A stretch of 64,000 nt of DNA. Origin: Pseudomonadota bacterium. Its GTDB lineage: Bacteria; Pseudomonadota; Gammaproteobacteria; Burkholderiales; Burkholderiaceae_C. The notes under the pieces were generated by a model. That model saw only the letters and a list, made by a program, of their open reading frames with translations. It was not told the DNA's origin and searched no databases. The stretch lies in contig JAIUPQ010000005.1 in the NCBI GenBank assembly GCA_020161145.1, forward strand, positions 1 through 64,000. The letters are read 5' to 3'. Shown piece by piece: positions 47,808 through 60,822 of this stretch (positions within the stretch are counted from its first letter, which is position 1; each line of letters starts with the position of its first letter). A program made the position numbers and the translations under genes.

Positions 47808-47811
<4 letters not shown>
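47263..47811 (+). CDS. Putative lipoprotein, OmpA-like C-terminus
   Basis: A 182-residue protein with a lipoprotein signal ([15 protein letters not shown], Cys at about 20), a Pro/Ala-rich linker (about 25-75) and a C-terminal domain (about 85-182) whose end ([20 protein letters not shown]) resembles the helix of OmpA-like peptidoglycan-binding domains; this is weak. It is transcribed against its neighbours, lying between the two halves of the methionine synthase, and overlaps the 3' end of the homocysteine-domain gene by 4 bases. Function unknown. Confidence 0.75.
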
Positions 47812-48875
<1,064 letters not shown>

Positions 48876-48887
48876 GGGGGGATTGTC

Positions 48888-49790
48888 TTACGCCGGATTG
48901 CGGATGCCCGCCGCCACATGGCCGGCCGGCACGTGGCTGGCCGCGTTCTCGATGTGGCCGGTCTGGTCGTCGAAGAAAAAGTCCGGCTCGAACTCGCGCA
49001 GGAACTCGCCCTTGGGCAGGCCGCCGAGGAACAAGGCCTCGTCGACCTCCACCTCCCAGTCCATCAGCGTGCGGATGGCGCGCTCGTGGGCCGGCGCGCC
49101 GCGCGCGGTCACCAGCGCGGTGCGCAGCCGCATGGGGCTGCCGGCGGCGTGGCTGCGCAGCAGGTGCAAGGCGTCGAGCAGCGGCTTGAACGGCCCCGGC
49201 GGCAGCGGCTTGCCGGCGCGTTTGACCTCGTGGCGCTGGAAGGCATCGAGCCCGTCTTTCTGGAAGACGCGCTCGGCCTCGTCGGAGAACAGCACGGCGT
49301 CGCCGTCGAAGGCGATGCGCATCTCGTGCGGATGTGCCGCCGAGGCCCGCGCCGCATGCGGCAGCACCCGCGCGGCCGGCGTGCCGGCGGCCAGCGCCGC
49401 GCGCACGTCCTCGTCGTTGGCCGACAAAAACAGGTGGGCGCGCAGCGGCTTGAGGTAATGCCACGGCGCCGCGCCGCGGGTGAACACGCCGCGCTCGATG
49501 GGCAGCCCGTCGCGCTTGGCCGAGCGGAACACGCGCAGCCCCGACATCGGGTCGTTGCGCGAGAGGATGACCACCTCCACGCGCGGCGCCCCGTCCGCAT
49601 TGAAGGCCAGCAGCTTGCGCACCAGCGAATGCGCCACACCCGGCCGCGCCGGCACGTCCAGCCGCTCTTGCTGCAGCCGCATGTAGGCGCGGTCGTCCTT
49701 GGCCTCGAAGACCTGGTTTTCTTCCTCGAAGTCGAAGAGGGCGCGCGAGGAAATGGCCACCACCAGGCGGCCGTCGAGCGAGGCGCTCAC
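48888..49790 (-). CDS. Cytosolic 5'-nucleotidase (PF06189 family)
   Basis: A 300-residue protein. The N-terminus LDGRLVVAISSRALFDFEEE, VVILSRNDPMSGLRVFRS, FLSANDEDVRAAL and IAFDGDAVLFSDEAERVF (the Asp-containing HAD-like motif) match the bacterial 5'-nucleotidase family related to cytosolic NT5C1. It probably dephosphorylates nucleoside monophosphates. The GTG at 49790 overlaps the pntB stop in GTGA, so it is translationally coupled to the transhydrogenase operon. Confidence 0.88.
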   Translation of the reverse strand: MSASLDGRLVVAISSRALFDFEEENQVFEAKDDRAYMRLQQERLDVPARPGVAHSLVRKLLAFNADGAPRVEVVILSRNDPMSGLRVFRSAKRDGLPIERGVFTRGAAPWHYLKPLRAHLFLSANDEDVRAALAAGTPAARVLPHAARASAAHPHEMRIAFDGDAVLFSDEAERVFQKDGLDAFQRHEVKRAGKPLPPGPFKPLLDALHLLRSHAAGSPMRLRTALVTARGAPAHERAIRTLMDWEVEVDEALFLGGLPKGEFLREFEPDFFFDDQTGHIENAASHVPAGHVAAGIRNPA

Positions 49791-51223
49791 TCCACCGCCT
49801 TGACCATCTCCTCCACCACCTTCTTGGCGTCGCCGAAGACCATCATGGTCTTGTCCATGTAGAAGAGTTCGTTGTCCAGCCCGGCGTAGCCCGAGGCCAT
49901 GGAGCGCTTGTTGACGATGACGGTTTTGGCCTTGTAGGCCTCCAGGATGGGCATGCCGTAGATGGGGCTGCCCTTGACGTGGGCGGCCGGGTTGACCACG
50001 TCGTTGGCGCCCAGGATGATGGCCACGTCGGCCTGGCCGAATTCGGCGTTGATGTCTTCCATCTCGAACACCTGGTCGTAAGGCACTTCGGCCTCGGCCA
50101 GCAGCACGTTCATGTGGCCGGGCATGCGGCCGGCCACCGGGTGGATGGCGTATTTGACGGTGATGCCTTTGTCGGTGAGTTTTTGCGCCAGCTCTTTGAC
50201 CGCGTGCTGGGCACGGGCCACGGCCAGGCCGTAGCCGGGCACGATGATGACGCTTTCGGCGTTGCCCAGCACGAAGGCGGCGTCGTCGGCCGAGCCGGTC
50301 TTGACGTTGCGCTGCGCGCCGCCGCCCGCTGCGGCCGTGCTGGTGTCGCCGCCGAAGCCGCCCAGGATGACGTTGAAGAACGAGCGGTTCATGGCCTTGC
50401 ACATGATGTAGCTCAGGATGGCGCCCGATGAGCCCACCAGCGAGCCGGCAATGATCAGCATGGTGTTGTTGAGGCTGAAGCCGATGCCCGCCGCCGCCCA
50501 GCCCGAGTAGCTGTTGAGCATGCTGACCACCACCGGCATGTCGGCGCCGCCGATGGGGATGATGAGCAGCACGCCCAGCGCAAAGCCCAGCAGGGTGACC
50601 AGCGCGAAGTCCATCCAGCTCTGGCTGTGCCAGAAGCCGAAGATGAAGAAGGCGGCCGCCAGGCCCAGCGCCAGGTTGATCCAGTGCTGGCCGGGGAAGG
50701 TGACGGGGGCGCCCTGGAAGAGGCGGAACTTGTACTTGCCTGAGAGCTTGCCGAAGGCGATGACCGAGCCGCTGAAGGTGATGGCGCCGATGAAGCTGCC
50801 CAGGGCCAGCTCGATGCGGTTGCCGCCAGGCAGCGGCTCGCCGGGGGCCACGATGCCGAAGGCGGCCGGCTCGGCCACCACGGCGGTGGCGATGCACACG
50901 GCGGCCAGGCCGATCATGCTGTGCATGAAGGCCACCAGCTCGGGCATTTTGGTCATCTCGACCCGCTGCGCCATCATGGCGCCCACGCCGCCGCCCACCA
51001 CCAGCGCGGCGATGACGTAAACCATGCCGCCGGCAAAGCTGACGTCGAGCTGGCCGGCCATCCGGTGGATCAGCGCCACCGTGGTGAGCACGGCCAGCGT
51101 CATGCCGGCCATGCCGAAGCGGTTGCCGCGGATGGAGGTGGTGGGGTGCGACAGCCCTTTGAGCGCCTGGATGAAGCAGACACTGGCCACCAGGTAGAGC
51201 AGGGCAATCAGGTTGAGGCTCAT
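49787..51223 (-). CDS. pntB: NAD(P) transhydrogenase subunit beta
   Basis: A 478-residue membrane subunit, the usual PntB length (about 460-480). The N-terminal half has eight or nine helices of domain II, and the C-terminal domain III binds NADP(H) (VIIVPGYGLAVARAQHAVKE; HPVAGRMPGHMNVLLAEA; ILGANDVVNPAA). It uses the proton gradient to drive hydride transfer from NADH to NADP+. The start overlaps the pntAb stop by 4 bases, and its stop overlaps the nucleotidase start. Confidence 0.96.
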   Translation of the reverse strand: MSLNLIALLYLVASVCFIQALKGLSHPTTSIRGNRFGMAGMTLAVLTTVALIHRMAGQLDVSFAGGMVYVIAALVVGGGVGAMMAQRVEMTKMPELVAFMHSMIGLAAVCIATAVVAEPAAFGIVAPGEPLPGGNRIELALGSFIGAITFSGSVIAFGKLSGKYKFRLFQGAPVTFPGQHWINLALGLAAAFFIFGFWHSQSWMDFALVTLLGFALGVLLIIPIGGADMPVVVSMLNSYSGWAAAGIGFSLNNTMLIIAGSLVGSSGAILSYIMCKAMNRSFFNVILGGFGGDTSTAAAGGGAQRNVKTGSADDAAFVLGNAESVIIVPGYGLAVARAQHAVKELAQKLTDKGITVKYAIHPVAGRMPGHMNVLLAEAEVPYDQVFEMEDINAEFGQADVAIILGANDVVNPAAHVKGSPIYGMPILEAYKAKTVIVNKRSMASGYAGLDNELFYMDKTMMVFGDAKKVVEEMVKAVE

Positions 51224-51528
51224 GACTGGCCCTCCGCTTTGGCCTTGGGGGCCTTCTTCTTGAACATCTCCAGCATGCGCCGGGTGACGAGGAAGCCGCC
51301 GAACACGTTGACGGCCGCCAGCGCCACGGCGGCCAGGCCCATGACCTTGGCCAGCGGGGTGACGGTGAGCGCCGCGGCCAGCATGGCGCCGACGATGACG
51401 ATGGCCGAGATGGCGTTGGTCACCGCCATCAGCGGCGTGTGCAGCGCGGGCGTGACCGTCCACACCACGTGGTAGCCCACGTAGATGGCCAGCACGAAGA
51501 TGGTCAGGTTGATGACGAGGTGGTCCAT
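51220..51528 (-). CDS. pntAB: NAD(P) transhydrogenase subunit alpha part 2 (membrane part)
   Basis: A 102-residue protein with three to four membrane helices (LTIFVLAIYVGYHVVWTVTP; IVIVGAMLAAALTV; GLAAVALAAVNVFGGFLV) equal to the C-terminal membrane portion of E. coli PntA. In this three-subunit form the alpha chain is divided. The ORF lies 3 bases after pntAa and overlaps pntB by 4 bases. Confidence 0.93.
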   Translation of the reverse strand: MDHLVINLTIFVLAIYVGYHVVWTVTPALHTPLMAVTNAISAIVIVGAMLAAALTVTPLAKVMGLAAVALAAVNVFGGFLVTRRMLEMFKKKAPKAKAEGQS

Positions 51529-51531
51529 GGC

Positions 51532-52659
51532 TTATTCCCTCAACAGCTTGCCGCCCTGGGTCATCAGGCAGGCTTTGACGATGTCGTCTTCCAGATCGAT
51601 GGTGACGCCCTCGGGTTTGAGCACCAGCTTCAGAAAGTCCAGCACGTTGCGCGCATAGAGCGCCGACGCATCGGCCGGCACCAGCGCCGGCAGGTTGGTC
51701 TCGCCAATCAGCGTGACGCCGTGGCGCACCACGGTGGCGTTGGCCTCGGTGAGCGCGCAGTTGCCGCCCACGCCGCCTTCGCCGCGGCCAGCGGCCATGT
51801 CCACCAGCACCGAGCCGGGCTTCATGGCCTGCACCATGTCTTCGCTGACCAGACGCGGCGCGGCGCGGCCGGGGATCAGGGCGGTGGTGATGACCACGTC
51901 GGCCATGGCCACGCGCTTGGCCACCTCCACCTGCTGGCGCGCCAGCCAGCTGGGCGGCATGGGCCGGGCGTAGCCGCCCACGCCCTCGGCGGCTTCTTTT
52001 TCTTCGGGGGTTTCGTAGGGCACGTCGATGAACTTGCCGCCCAGCGATTCGACCTGTTCCTTGACGCTGGGGCGCACGTCGCTGGCCTCGATGACGGCGC
52101 CCAGCCGCTTGGCCGTGGCAATGGCCTGCAGGCCGGCCACGCCCACACCCAGCACCACCACGCGCGCGGCCTTGATGGTGCCGGCGGCGGTCATCATCAT
52201 GGGGAACAGGCGCGGGTAGTGGTTGGCCGCCAGCATCACGGCCTTGTAGCCGCCGATGTTGGCCTGGCTGGAGAGCACGTCCAGGCTTTGCGCGCGCGTG
52301 GTGCGCGGTGCGGCTTCCAGCGCAAACGCGGTGATGCCGGCGCCGGCCATGCGCGCCAGGCCATCGCGGTCGAAGGGCTCCAGCATGCCCACCAGCGTGG
52401 CGCCGGTCTGCATCTGCGCCAGCTCGCTGTGCAGCGGCGCGCGCACCTTGAGCACCAGCGGCGCGGCAAAGGCATCGGGGGCATTGACGATGTCGGCCCC
52501 GACGGCGGCGTAGGCGCTGTCTGGGGCGCTGGCGGCCTCACCGGCGCCGCTTTGCACGCGCACGCGATGCCCTTGGGCAATCAGCTTCTTGGCGGTTTCG
52601 GGGGTGACGGCCACGCGCGTTTCGCGCGGCGCGGTCTCCTGGGGGACTCCAATGTCCAT
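51532..52659 (-). CDS. pntAA: NAD(P) transhydrogenase subunit alpha part 1 (NAD-binding)
   Basis: A 375-residue soluble NAD(H)-binding subunit. It begins MDIGVPQETAPRETRVAVTP and has the Rossmann dinucleotide motif VVVLGVGVAGLQAIATAKRL (about 168-187) and the transhydrogenase regions SSQANIGGYKAVMLAA and DMAAGRGEGGVGGNCALT. First gene of the pntAa-pntAb-pntB unit; divergent from yajC. Confidence 0.95.
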   Translation of the reverse strand: MDIGVPQETAPRETRVAVTPETAKKLIAQGHRVRVQSGAGEAASAPDSAYAAVGADIVNAPDAFAAPLVLKVRAPLHSELAQMQTGATLVGMLEPFDRDGLARMAGAGITAFALEAAPRTTRAQSLDVLSSQANIGGYKAVMLAANHYPRLFPMMMTAAGTIKAARVVVLGVGVAGLQAIATAKRLGAVIEASDVRPSVKEQVESLGGKFIDVPYETPEEKEAAEGVGGYARPMPPSWLARQQVEVAKRVAMADVVITTALIPGRAAPRLVSEDMVQAMKPGSVLVDMAAGRGEGGVGGNCALTEANATVVRHGVTLIGETNLPALVPADASALYARNVLDFLKLVLKPEGVTIDLEDDIVKACLMTQGGKLLRE

Positions 52660-52792
52660 GAGTGGGGCTCCTGCGTGCCGGGGACGTGTGTCGGCCCATG
52701 ATACGGCGCACGGCGCCCCCGACTTACCCTCGCGGCCTTGCGGGGGGCTGGGCAGTACAATGAAAAGTTATCTTGATAAGGACTGCCCTGCC

Positions 52793-53122
52793 GTGTTCAT
52801 CTCCGAAGCCTTTGCGCAAACCGCACCCGCCGCACCCGCCAGCGCCACCTCGTCGCTGATGCAGTTCCTGCCGCTGATCCTGATGTTCGTGGTGCTCTAC
52901 TTCATCATGATCCGGCCCCAGATGAAGCGCCAGAAAGAGCACAAGGCGCTGATCGACGCCCTGGCCAAGGGCGACGAAGTCGTGCTGGCCAGTGGTCTGT
53001 ATGGCCGCGTCACCCGGCTGGCCGAGGGTGTCGTCCACATCGAGATCGCCAGTGGCGTGGAAGTGCGCGTGCAGCGCGCCTCGGTGGTTCAGGTGCTGCC
53101 CAAGGGCACGCTGGACAAGTAA
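52793..53122 (+). CDS. yajC: Preprotein translocase subunit YajC
   Basis: A 109-residue single-span protein. The membrane helix FLPLILMFVVLYFIMIRPQM (about 23-42) and KRQKEHKALIDALAKGDEVV are the family signature. The GTG at 52793 is preferred (VFISEAFAQT matches other Burkholderiales YajC; AAGGA about 10 bases upstream); an in-frame ATG at 52760 would add 11 residues. It is the first gene of the yajC-secD-secF unit and the accessory partner of SecDF in protein export. No tgt or queA lies upstream here. Confidence 0.93.
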   Translation: MFISEAFAQTAPAAPASATSSLMQFLPLILMFVVLYFIMIRPQMKRQKEHKALIDALAKGDEVVLASGLYGRVTRLAEGVVHIEIASGVEVRVQRASVVQVLPKGTLDK

Positions 53123-53143
53123 GCCCGCCAATCCCTCGTCGCC

Positions 53144-55009
53144 ATGAACCGTTTTCCGCTTTGGAAGTACCTGCTGCTGGCCGTGGCGCTGGTGGGTGGG
53201 CTCATTTACACCTTGCCCAATTTCTACGGCGAGGCCCCGGCTGTGCAGGTGTCCAGCGCCAAGGCCACGCTGAAGGTGGGGCCCGATACCGCAGCGCGCG
53301 TGCAGCAGGCGCTCACGGCTGCGAACATCCAGGCCGACTACGTGCAGCTTGAGGGTCAATCGGTGCGCGCCCGTTTGGGCACCACCGACACCCAGATCAA
53401 GGCCAAGGACGCCATCGCCCACGCGTTGAACCCCGATGCGGCCGATGCCGGCTACATCGTGGCGCTCAACCTGGTGTCGCGCTCGCCGCAGTGGCTGACG
53501 CGACTGCATGCGCTGCCCATGTACCTGGGCCTGGATTTGCGCGGCGGCGTGCACTTCCTGATGCAGGTGGACATGCAGGCGGCGCTGACCAAGAAGGCCG
53601 AGAGCCTGACCAACGATGTGCGCTCGCTGCTGCGCGAAAAGAGCGTGCGCCACGCCGGCATCAGCCGCGAAGGCCAGGCCGTGCTGGTGGCATTCCGCGA
53701 CGCCGCCACCCGCGATGCGGCTCGCGAAGTGCTGACGGCAGGCGAGGGCAATGAGGTGTTGTGGGCCGACGCGGCCACCGCCAACGGCGATCTGCAACTG
53801 CGTGGCACGCTGCGCCCCGAGGCCGCACGCAAGGTGCAGGATGCAGCGGTCAAGCAGAACATCACCACGTTGCACAACCGCGTCAACGAACTGGGCACGT
53901 CCGAGCCGGTGATCCAGCAGCAGGGCCAGGACCGCGTTGTGGTGCAACTGCCCGGCGTGCAGGACACGGCACGGGCCAAAGACATCATCGGCCGCACCGC
54001 AACCCTGGAGTTGCGCATGGTGGACGACAGCGCCGAAGCCCAGGCGGCCGCTGGCGGCGGCCCGGTGCCGTTCGGCTCGGAGCGCTTCGTCGAGCGTGGC
54101 GGTGGTCCGCTGATCGTCAAGCGCCAGGTCATTCTGACCGGCGACAACCTCAAGGATGCCCAACCCGGGTTCGACGAGCAGCAGCAGCCGGCCATCCATT
54201 TGACGGTGGACGGGCGGGGCGAGCGCATCATGCGCGACGTCTCGCGCGAGAACATCGGCAAGCGCATGGCCATCCTGCTCTTCGAGAAGGGCAAGGGCGA
54301 AGTCGTTACCGCGCCGGTGATCCGGGGTGAGCTGGGCGCACGGTTTCAGATTTCGGGCCGCATGACCACTGCCGAGGCGCAGGATCAGGCGCTGCTGTTG
54401 CGCGCCGGCTCGCTGGCCGCGCCCATGGAGATCATCGAGGAAGGCACCATCGGCCCCAGCCTGGGCGCCGACAACATCAAGATGGGCTTCTACAGCGTGA
54501 TGTGGGGCTTTCTGGCCATCGCCGCCTTCATGTGCCTGTACTACCAGGTGTTTGGCCTGATTTCGGCGCTGGCGCTGGCCTTCAACCTGTTGCTGCTGGT
54601 GGCGGCGCTGTCGCTGGCGCAGGTGACGCTGACGCTGCCCGGCATGGCCGCCATTGCGCTGGCGCTGGGCATGGCCATCGACGCCAACGTGCTGATCAAC
54701 GAGCGCATCCGCGAGGAGCTGCGTGCCGGCAGTGCGCCGCAGACGGCCATTCATGCTGGCTATGAGCGCGCCTGGGCCACCATCCTGGACTCCAACGTCA
54801 CCACGCTGATTGCCGGCGCGGCCCTGCTGGCCTTTGGTTCGGGCCCCATCCGCGGCTTTGCGGTGGTGCACTGCCTGGGCATCCTGACCTCGATGTTCTC
54901 GGCCGTCTTCTTCTCGCGTGGCCTGGTCAACCTCTGGTACGGCCGCCGCAAGAAACTCCAGACCATTGCCATCGGGCAGATCTGGCGACCTGACAACCAC
55001 AAGGCCTGA
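53144..55009 (+). CDS. secD: Protein translocase subunit SecD
   Basis: A 621-residue inner-membrane protein, normal for beta-proteobacterial SecD. It has an N-terminal helix, a large periplasmic domain with LGLDLRGGVHFLMQVDM (about 127-143), and five C-terminal helices with FGLISALALAFNLLLLVAAL and ALGMAIDANVLINERIREEL (about 505-528). Together with SecF and YajC it uses the proton gradient to pull preproteins through SecYEG. Confidence 0.97.
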   Translation: MNRFPLWKYLLLAVALVGGLIYTLPNFYGEAPAVQVSSAKATLKVGPDTAARVQQALTAANIQADYVQLEGQSVRARLGTTDTQIKAKDAIAHALNPDAADAGYIVALNLVSRSPQWLTRLHALPMYLGLDLRGGVHFLMQVDMQAALTKKAESLTNDVRSLLREKSVRHAGISREGQAVLVAFRDAATRDAAREVLTAGEGNEVLWADAATANGDLQLRGTLRPEAARKVQDAAVKQNITTLHNRVNELGTSEPVIQQQGQDRVVVQLPGVQDTARAKDIIGRTATLELRMVDDSAEAQAAAGGGPVPFGSERFVERGGGPLIVKRQVILTGDNLKDAQPGFDEQQQPAIHLTVDGRGERIMRDVSRENIGKRMAILLFEKGKGEVVTAPVIRGELGARFQISGRMTTAEAQDQALLLRAGSLAAPMEIIEEGTIGPSLGADNIKMGFYSVMWGFLAIAAFMCLYYQVFGLISALALAFNLLLLVAALSLAQVTLTLPGMAAIALALGMAIDANVLINERIREELRAGSAPQTAIHAGYERAWATILDSNVTTLIAGAALLAFGSGPIRGFAVVHCLGILTSMFSAVFFSRGLVNLWYGRRKKLQTIAIGQIWRPDNHKA

Positions 55010-55020
55010 GGGGACCGGCG

Positions 55021-56094
55021 ATGGAATTCTTCCGCATCAAGCGTGACATCCCATTCATGCGCCACGCGTTGGTGTTCAACGCGATTTCGCTGCTGACGTT
55101 CGTGGCTGCCGTGTTCTTCCTGGTCACCCGCGGGCTGCACCTGTCCAACGAGTTCACCGGCGGCGCCGTGCTGGAGGTCAAGTATGCGCAGGCGGCCGAT
55201 CTGGCCAAAGTGCGCGATGCCGTGGCCACCTTCAACCTGGGCGACGTGCAGGTGCAGAACTACGGCACCAGCCGTGACGTGATGATCCGGCTGCCGGTGC
55301 CCGAGCGCCTCTCGTTGGGTGAGCTGGCCGATCAGGTGTTTGGCAAGCTCTGCGCCGCCGAGCACGGGCGCGTCATCGAGCAAAGCCTGGTCAGCGACAA
55401 GGGTGAGCAGATCAGCCGCCTGGCCTGCGCCGTGGGCGAGGGCGAGGCGCAGACCGAGCCGCTGGTGCGCTCGCGCAGCGAGGCCGTCAGCGCCTCGGTG
55501 GGTGACGAACTGGTGCACGACGGCCTCAAGGCGTTGGCCTTCGTGATCGTCGGGGTGGTGATCTACCTGTCCATTCGCTTCGAGTGGAAGTTTGCAGTGG
55601 CGGCCATCATCGCCAACCTGCACGACATCATCATCATCCTGGGCTTTTTCGCCTTCTTCCAGTGGGAGTTTTCACTCTCGGTGCTGGCGGCGGTGCTGGC
55701 GGTGCTGGGTTATTCGGTCAATGAATCGGTGGTCGTTTTCGACCGGATTCGCGAGGCCTTCCGCAAATACCGCAAGATGAGCACGCGCGAGGTCATCGAC
55801 CACGCCATCACCAGCACCATGAGCCGCACCATCATCACCCACGGCTCGACCGAGATGATGGTGTTGTCCATGCTGCTGTTCGGGGGGCCCACGCTGCATT
55901 ACTTTGCGGTGGCGCTGACCATTGGCATTTTGTTCGGCATCTATTCCTCCGTCTTCGTGGCAGCTGCCATCGCCATGTGGCTGGGCGTCAAACGGGAGGA
56001 TCTGGTCAAGGCCGGTCGTGACGACGGCGAGGCGCCCGGTGGCGGCGCCAAGGGCCGGCAAGTCCAGGATCCCAACGCCGGCGCGGTCGTGTGA
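55021..56094 (+). CDS. secF: Protein translocase subunit SecF
   Basis: A 357-residue protein, somewhat longer than E. coli SecF (323). N-terminal helix, ISLLTFVAAVFFLVTRGLHL, periplasmic domain with SNEFTGGAVLEVKY, then five helices including AAIIANLHDIIIILGFFAFF and YSVNESVVVFDRIREAF. The extra length lies in the periplasmic part and a hydrophilic C-terminal tail rich in Gly. It begins 11 bases after secD. Confidence 0.96.
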   Translation: MEFFRIKRDIPFMRHALVFNAISLLTFVAAVFFLVTRGLHLSNEFTGGAVLEVKYAQAADLAKVRDAVATFNLGDVQVQNYGTSRDVMIRLPVPERLSLGELADQVFGKLCAAEHGRVIEQSLVSDKGEQISRLACAVGEGEAQTEPLVRSRSEAVSASVGDELVHDGLKALAFVIVGVVIYLSIRFEWKFAVAAIIANLHDIIIILGFFAFFQWEFSLSVLAAVLAVLGYSVNESVVVFDRIREAFRKYRKMSTREVIDHAITSTMSRTIITHGSTEMMVLSMLLFGGPTLHYFAVALTIGILFGIYSSVFVAAAIAMWLGVKREDLVKAGRDDGEAPGGGAKGRQVQDPNAGAVV

Positions 56095-56157
56095 TCTCTT
56101 GGACGGGCGGTGGTAGAGTGATTGATTACCCTGCCCCCCTGAGGAGCCGCCGCCGCC

Positions 56158-59132
<2,975 letters not shown>

Positions 59133-59133
<1 letters not shown>

Positions 59134-59200
59134 TACGGCTTCGCAATCAAGGCGCTCACTTCGTTCCGTCGCCTTGTGATCACCTTGATTGCAGCCGTAT
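59133..59200. terminator. Long hairpin between convergent DUF1631 and smg genes
   Basis: ATACGGCT (59133-59140) pairs with AGCCGTAT (59193-59200), and GCAATCAAGG (59143-59152) with CCTTGATTGC (59183-59192), separated only by a 2-base bulge. An inner alternative pairing AAGGCG/CGCCTT also exists. It starts at the DUF1631 stop codon and lies between converging genes, so a bidirectional transcription stop is plausible; there is no T run. Confidence 0.55.
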
Positions 59201-59206
59201 GAGCCG

Positions 59207-59659
59207 TCAGTGGATGAGCCGGTCCTGGGGGGCGACGAAGAGCTCGTCAAGAATCAGGGCGTCGGGCTCCTGGCCCAGGCTCCACAACACCATCAGCACG
59301 ATGATCTTCAGCTCGTGCAGCGGCAGCGGGTGGCCGCAGGCGCTGGCGCGCTCCAGCACCAGCTCACGCGCGGTGGGGGTCAGCACGCCGCTGGACTCCA
59401 GAAACGTGATGAAGCCCAGGGCCTCGTCGCCCAGCAGGCGGCGCTCGGCCGGCAGGTAGATGCGCACGCTGTGGGTGGTGGGGGCGGGCGCGCCGGGATC
59501 CTGGGCACCCAGCACCAGGCCATCCAGCCAGTGCAGCGCGTCCTCGATCTCCTCGCTCTCGAACCCCACGGCCGACAGCTTGCGTGACAGCAGCGCATGG
59601 TCGGGCGCCGCATCGGGGCGGCCATAGGTTTCGTAGAGGTAGACCAGCACGTCGAACAT
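59207..59659 (-). CDS. smg: Smg family protein (DUF494)
   Basis: A 150-residue protein matching Smg (about 157 in E. coli). The N-terminus MFDVLVYLYETY and the sequences SAVGFESEEIEDALHWLDGL and GFITFLESSGVLTPTARELV are typical. Its genomic position next to dprA is conserved in proteobacteria; its biochemical role is not established. Confidence 0.92.
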   Translation of the reverse strand: MFDVLVYLYETYGRPDAAPDHALLSRKLSAVGFESEEIEDALHWLDGLVLGAQDPGAPAPTTHSVRIYLPAERRLLGDEALGFITFLESSGVLTPTARELVLERASACGHPLPLHELKIIVLMVLWSLGQEPDALILDELFVAPQDRLIH

Positions 59660-59698
59660 GGTGCCCGGATTATCCCGGATTCCCTGCCGCGCCGCCGA

Positions 59699-60820
59699 TC
59701 AGCCGCGCCCTCGCCGCTGGTAGCTGCCGCCAGGTAGTCGGGCCACCTGGCCTTGCAACTCCAGCTCCAGCAGCCTGGCGGTGAGCTCGTGGGCGGGCCA
59801 ACCGGTGCGGGCCACCAGGACGTCCAGATCCAGCGGGTCATGCCCCAACGCCGCCAGCAGGGGGTCGCATTGGGGTGCGGGTGCAGTCACTGCGGGCGCG
59901 GCGGCCAGCGGGGGTGCCGGCGCCAGCAGGTGCCCCAGTTCCTGCCAGACGTCGTCACCGGTCTCCACCAGCTTGGCGCCTTGTTTGATCAGCGCATGGC
60001 AGCCGCGCGACTGCGGGCTGTGGATGGAGCCAGGGATGGCAAACACCTCGCGCCCGATCTCGGCGGCCAGCCGCGCCGTGATCAGCGAACCCGACTGCGG
60101 AGCCGCCTCCACCACCAGCGTGCCCAGGCCAAGACCCGCGATCAGCCGGTTGCGCTTGGGGAAATTGGGCGCCAGTGGCGGCGTGCCGGGGGTGTACTCA
60201 CTGAGGATGAGGCCGCCGCCGGCGCGGATGCGGGCCGCCAACGCGGCGTGGCGGCGGGGATAGACGATGTCCGGCCCGGTGCCGATGACGGCAATCGTGC
60301 CGCCAGGCCCTCGAAGCCCGCCTTCATGGGCGGCGCCGTCGATGCCCAGCGCCAGGCCCGAGACGATGGTCAAGCCCCGCTGGCTCAGATGGGCACCGAA
60401 GGCGCGGGCGTTGTCCAGGCCCTGCGCGGTGGCCGCACGGCTGCCGACCATGGCCAGCGCCGGGTTGGCGAGCCGCGACAGGTCGCCCTGGCCAAACAGC
60501 AACAGCGGTGGATCGGCGGTTTGCAGCAGCGCGGCCGGGTACACGGCGTCGCCCAAGGTGAAGACGTGGTGGTCGGGCGCCGCGTCCAGCCAGGCCAGAC
60601 TGGCGGCCAGCACCGGCTCCAGGTCGGCCGGAGGCTTGGCCAGCGCGGCCGCAACGGTTTCGCCCACCTGGCCTCTCCAGGCGGCAGGGCCGGCCTCGAA
60701 CAAGGTCTGCGGCAGGCCGAACGTCGCCAACAGGCGCCGGGCGCCCACATGGCCCAGGCCGGGCGTGAGGATGAGCCGCAGCCAGGCGGCCAGTTCGTCT
60801 GGCGGCGGACGCAGGGCCAA
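59699..60820 (-). CDS. dprA: DNA-processing protein DprA
   Basis: A 373-residue protein. An N-terminal helix-hairpin-helix-like region (LILTPGLGHVGARRLLATFG) precedes the Rossmann-fold DprA domain: ALAMVGSRAATAQGLDNARA (about 118-137), IVSGLALGIDGAAHEGGL (about 150-167), FPKRNRLIAGLGLGTLVVEA (about 220-239) and a C-terminal winged-helix part (about 310-373). It loads RecA onto incoming single-stranded DNA during natural transformation. The LysM gene ends 2 bases before its start, so the two are co-transcribed. Confidence 0.95.
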   Translation of the reverse strand: MALRPPPDELAAWLRLILTPGLGHVGARRLLATFGLPQTLFEAGPAAWRGQVGETVAAALAKPPADLEPVLAASLAWLDAAPDHHVFTLGDAVYPAALLQTADPPLLLFGQGDLSRLANPALAMVGSRAATAQGLDNARAFGAHLSQRGLTIVSGLALGIDGAAHEGGLRGPGGTIAVIGTGPDIVYPRRHAALAARIRAGGGLILSEYTPGTPPLAPNFPKRNRLIAGLGLGTLVVEAAPQSGSLITARLAAEIGREVFAIPGSIHSPQSRGCHALIKQGAKLVETGDDVWQELGHLLAPAPPLAAAPAVTAPAPQCDPLLAALGHDPLDLDVLVARTGWPAHELTARLLELELQGQVARLPGGSYQRRGRG

Positions 60821-60822
60821 GC

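Noticed and set aside
48876-48887. Cobalamin riboswitch upstream of the methionine synthase N-terminal gene
   Set aside because: Only 12 bases separate it from the preceding gene, and the 73-base gap before the second metH gene is too short for a B12 aptamer.
52738-52761. TTGCGG and TACAAT as a sigma-70 promoter for yajC
   Set aside because: The spacing between the two boxes is only 12 bases, too short for a standard promoter; TACAAT alone may still be a -10.
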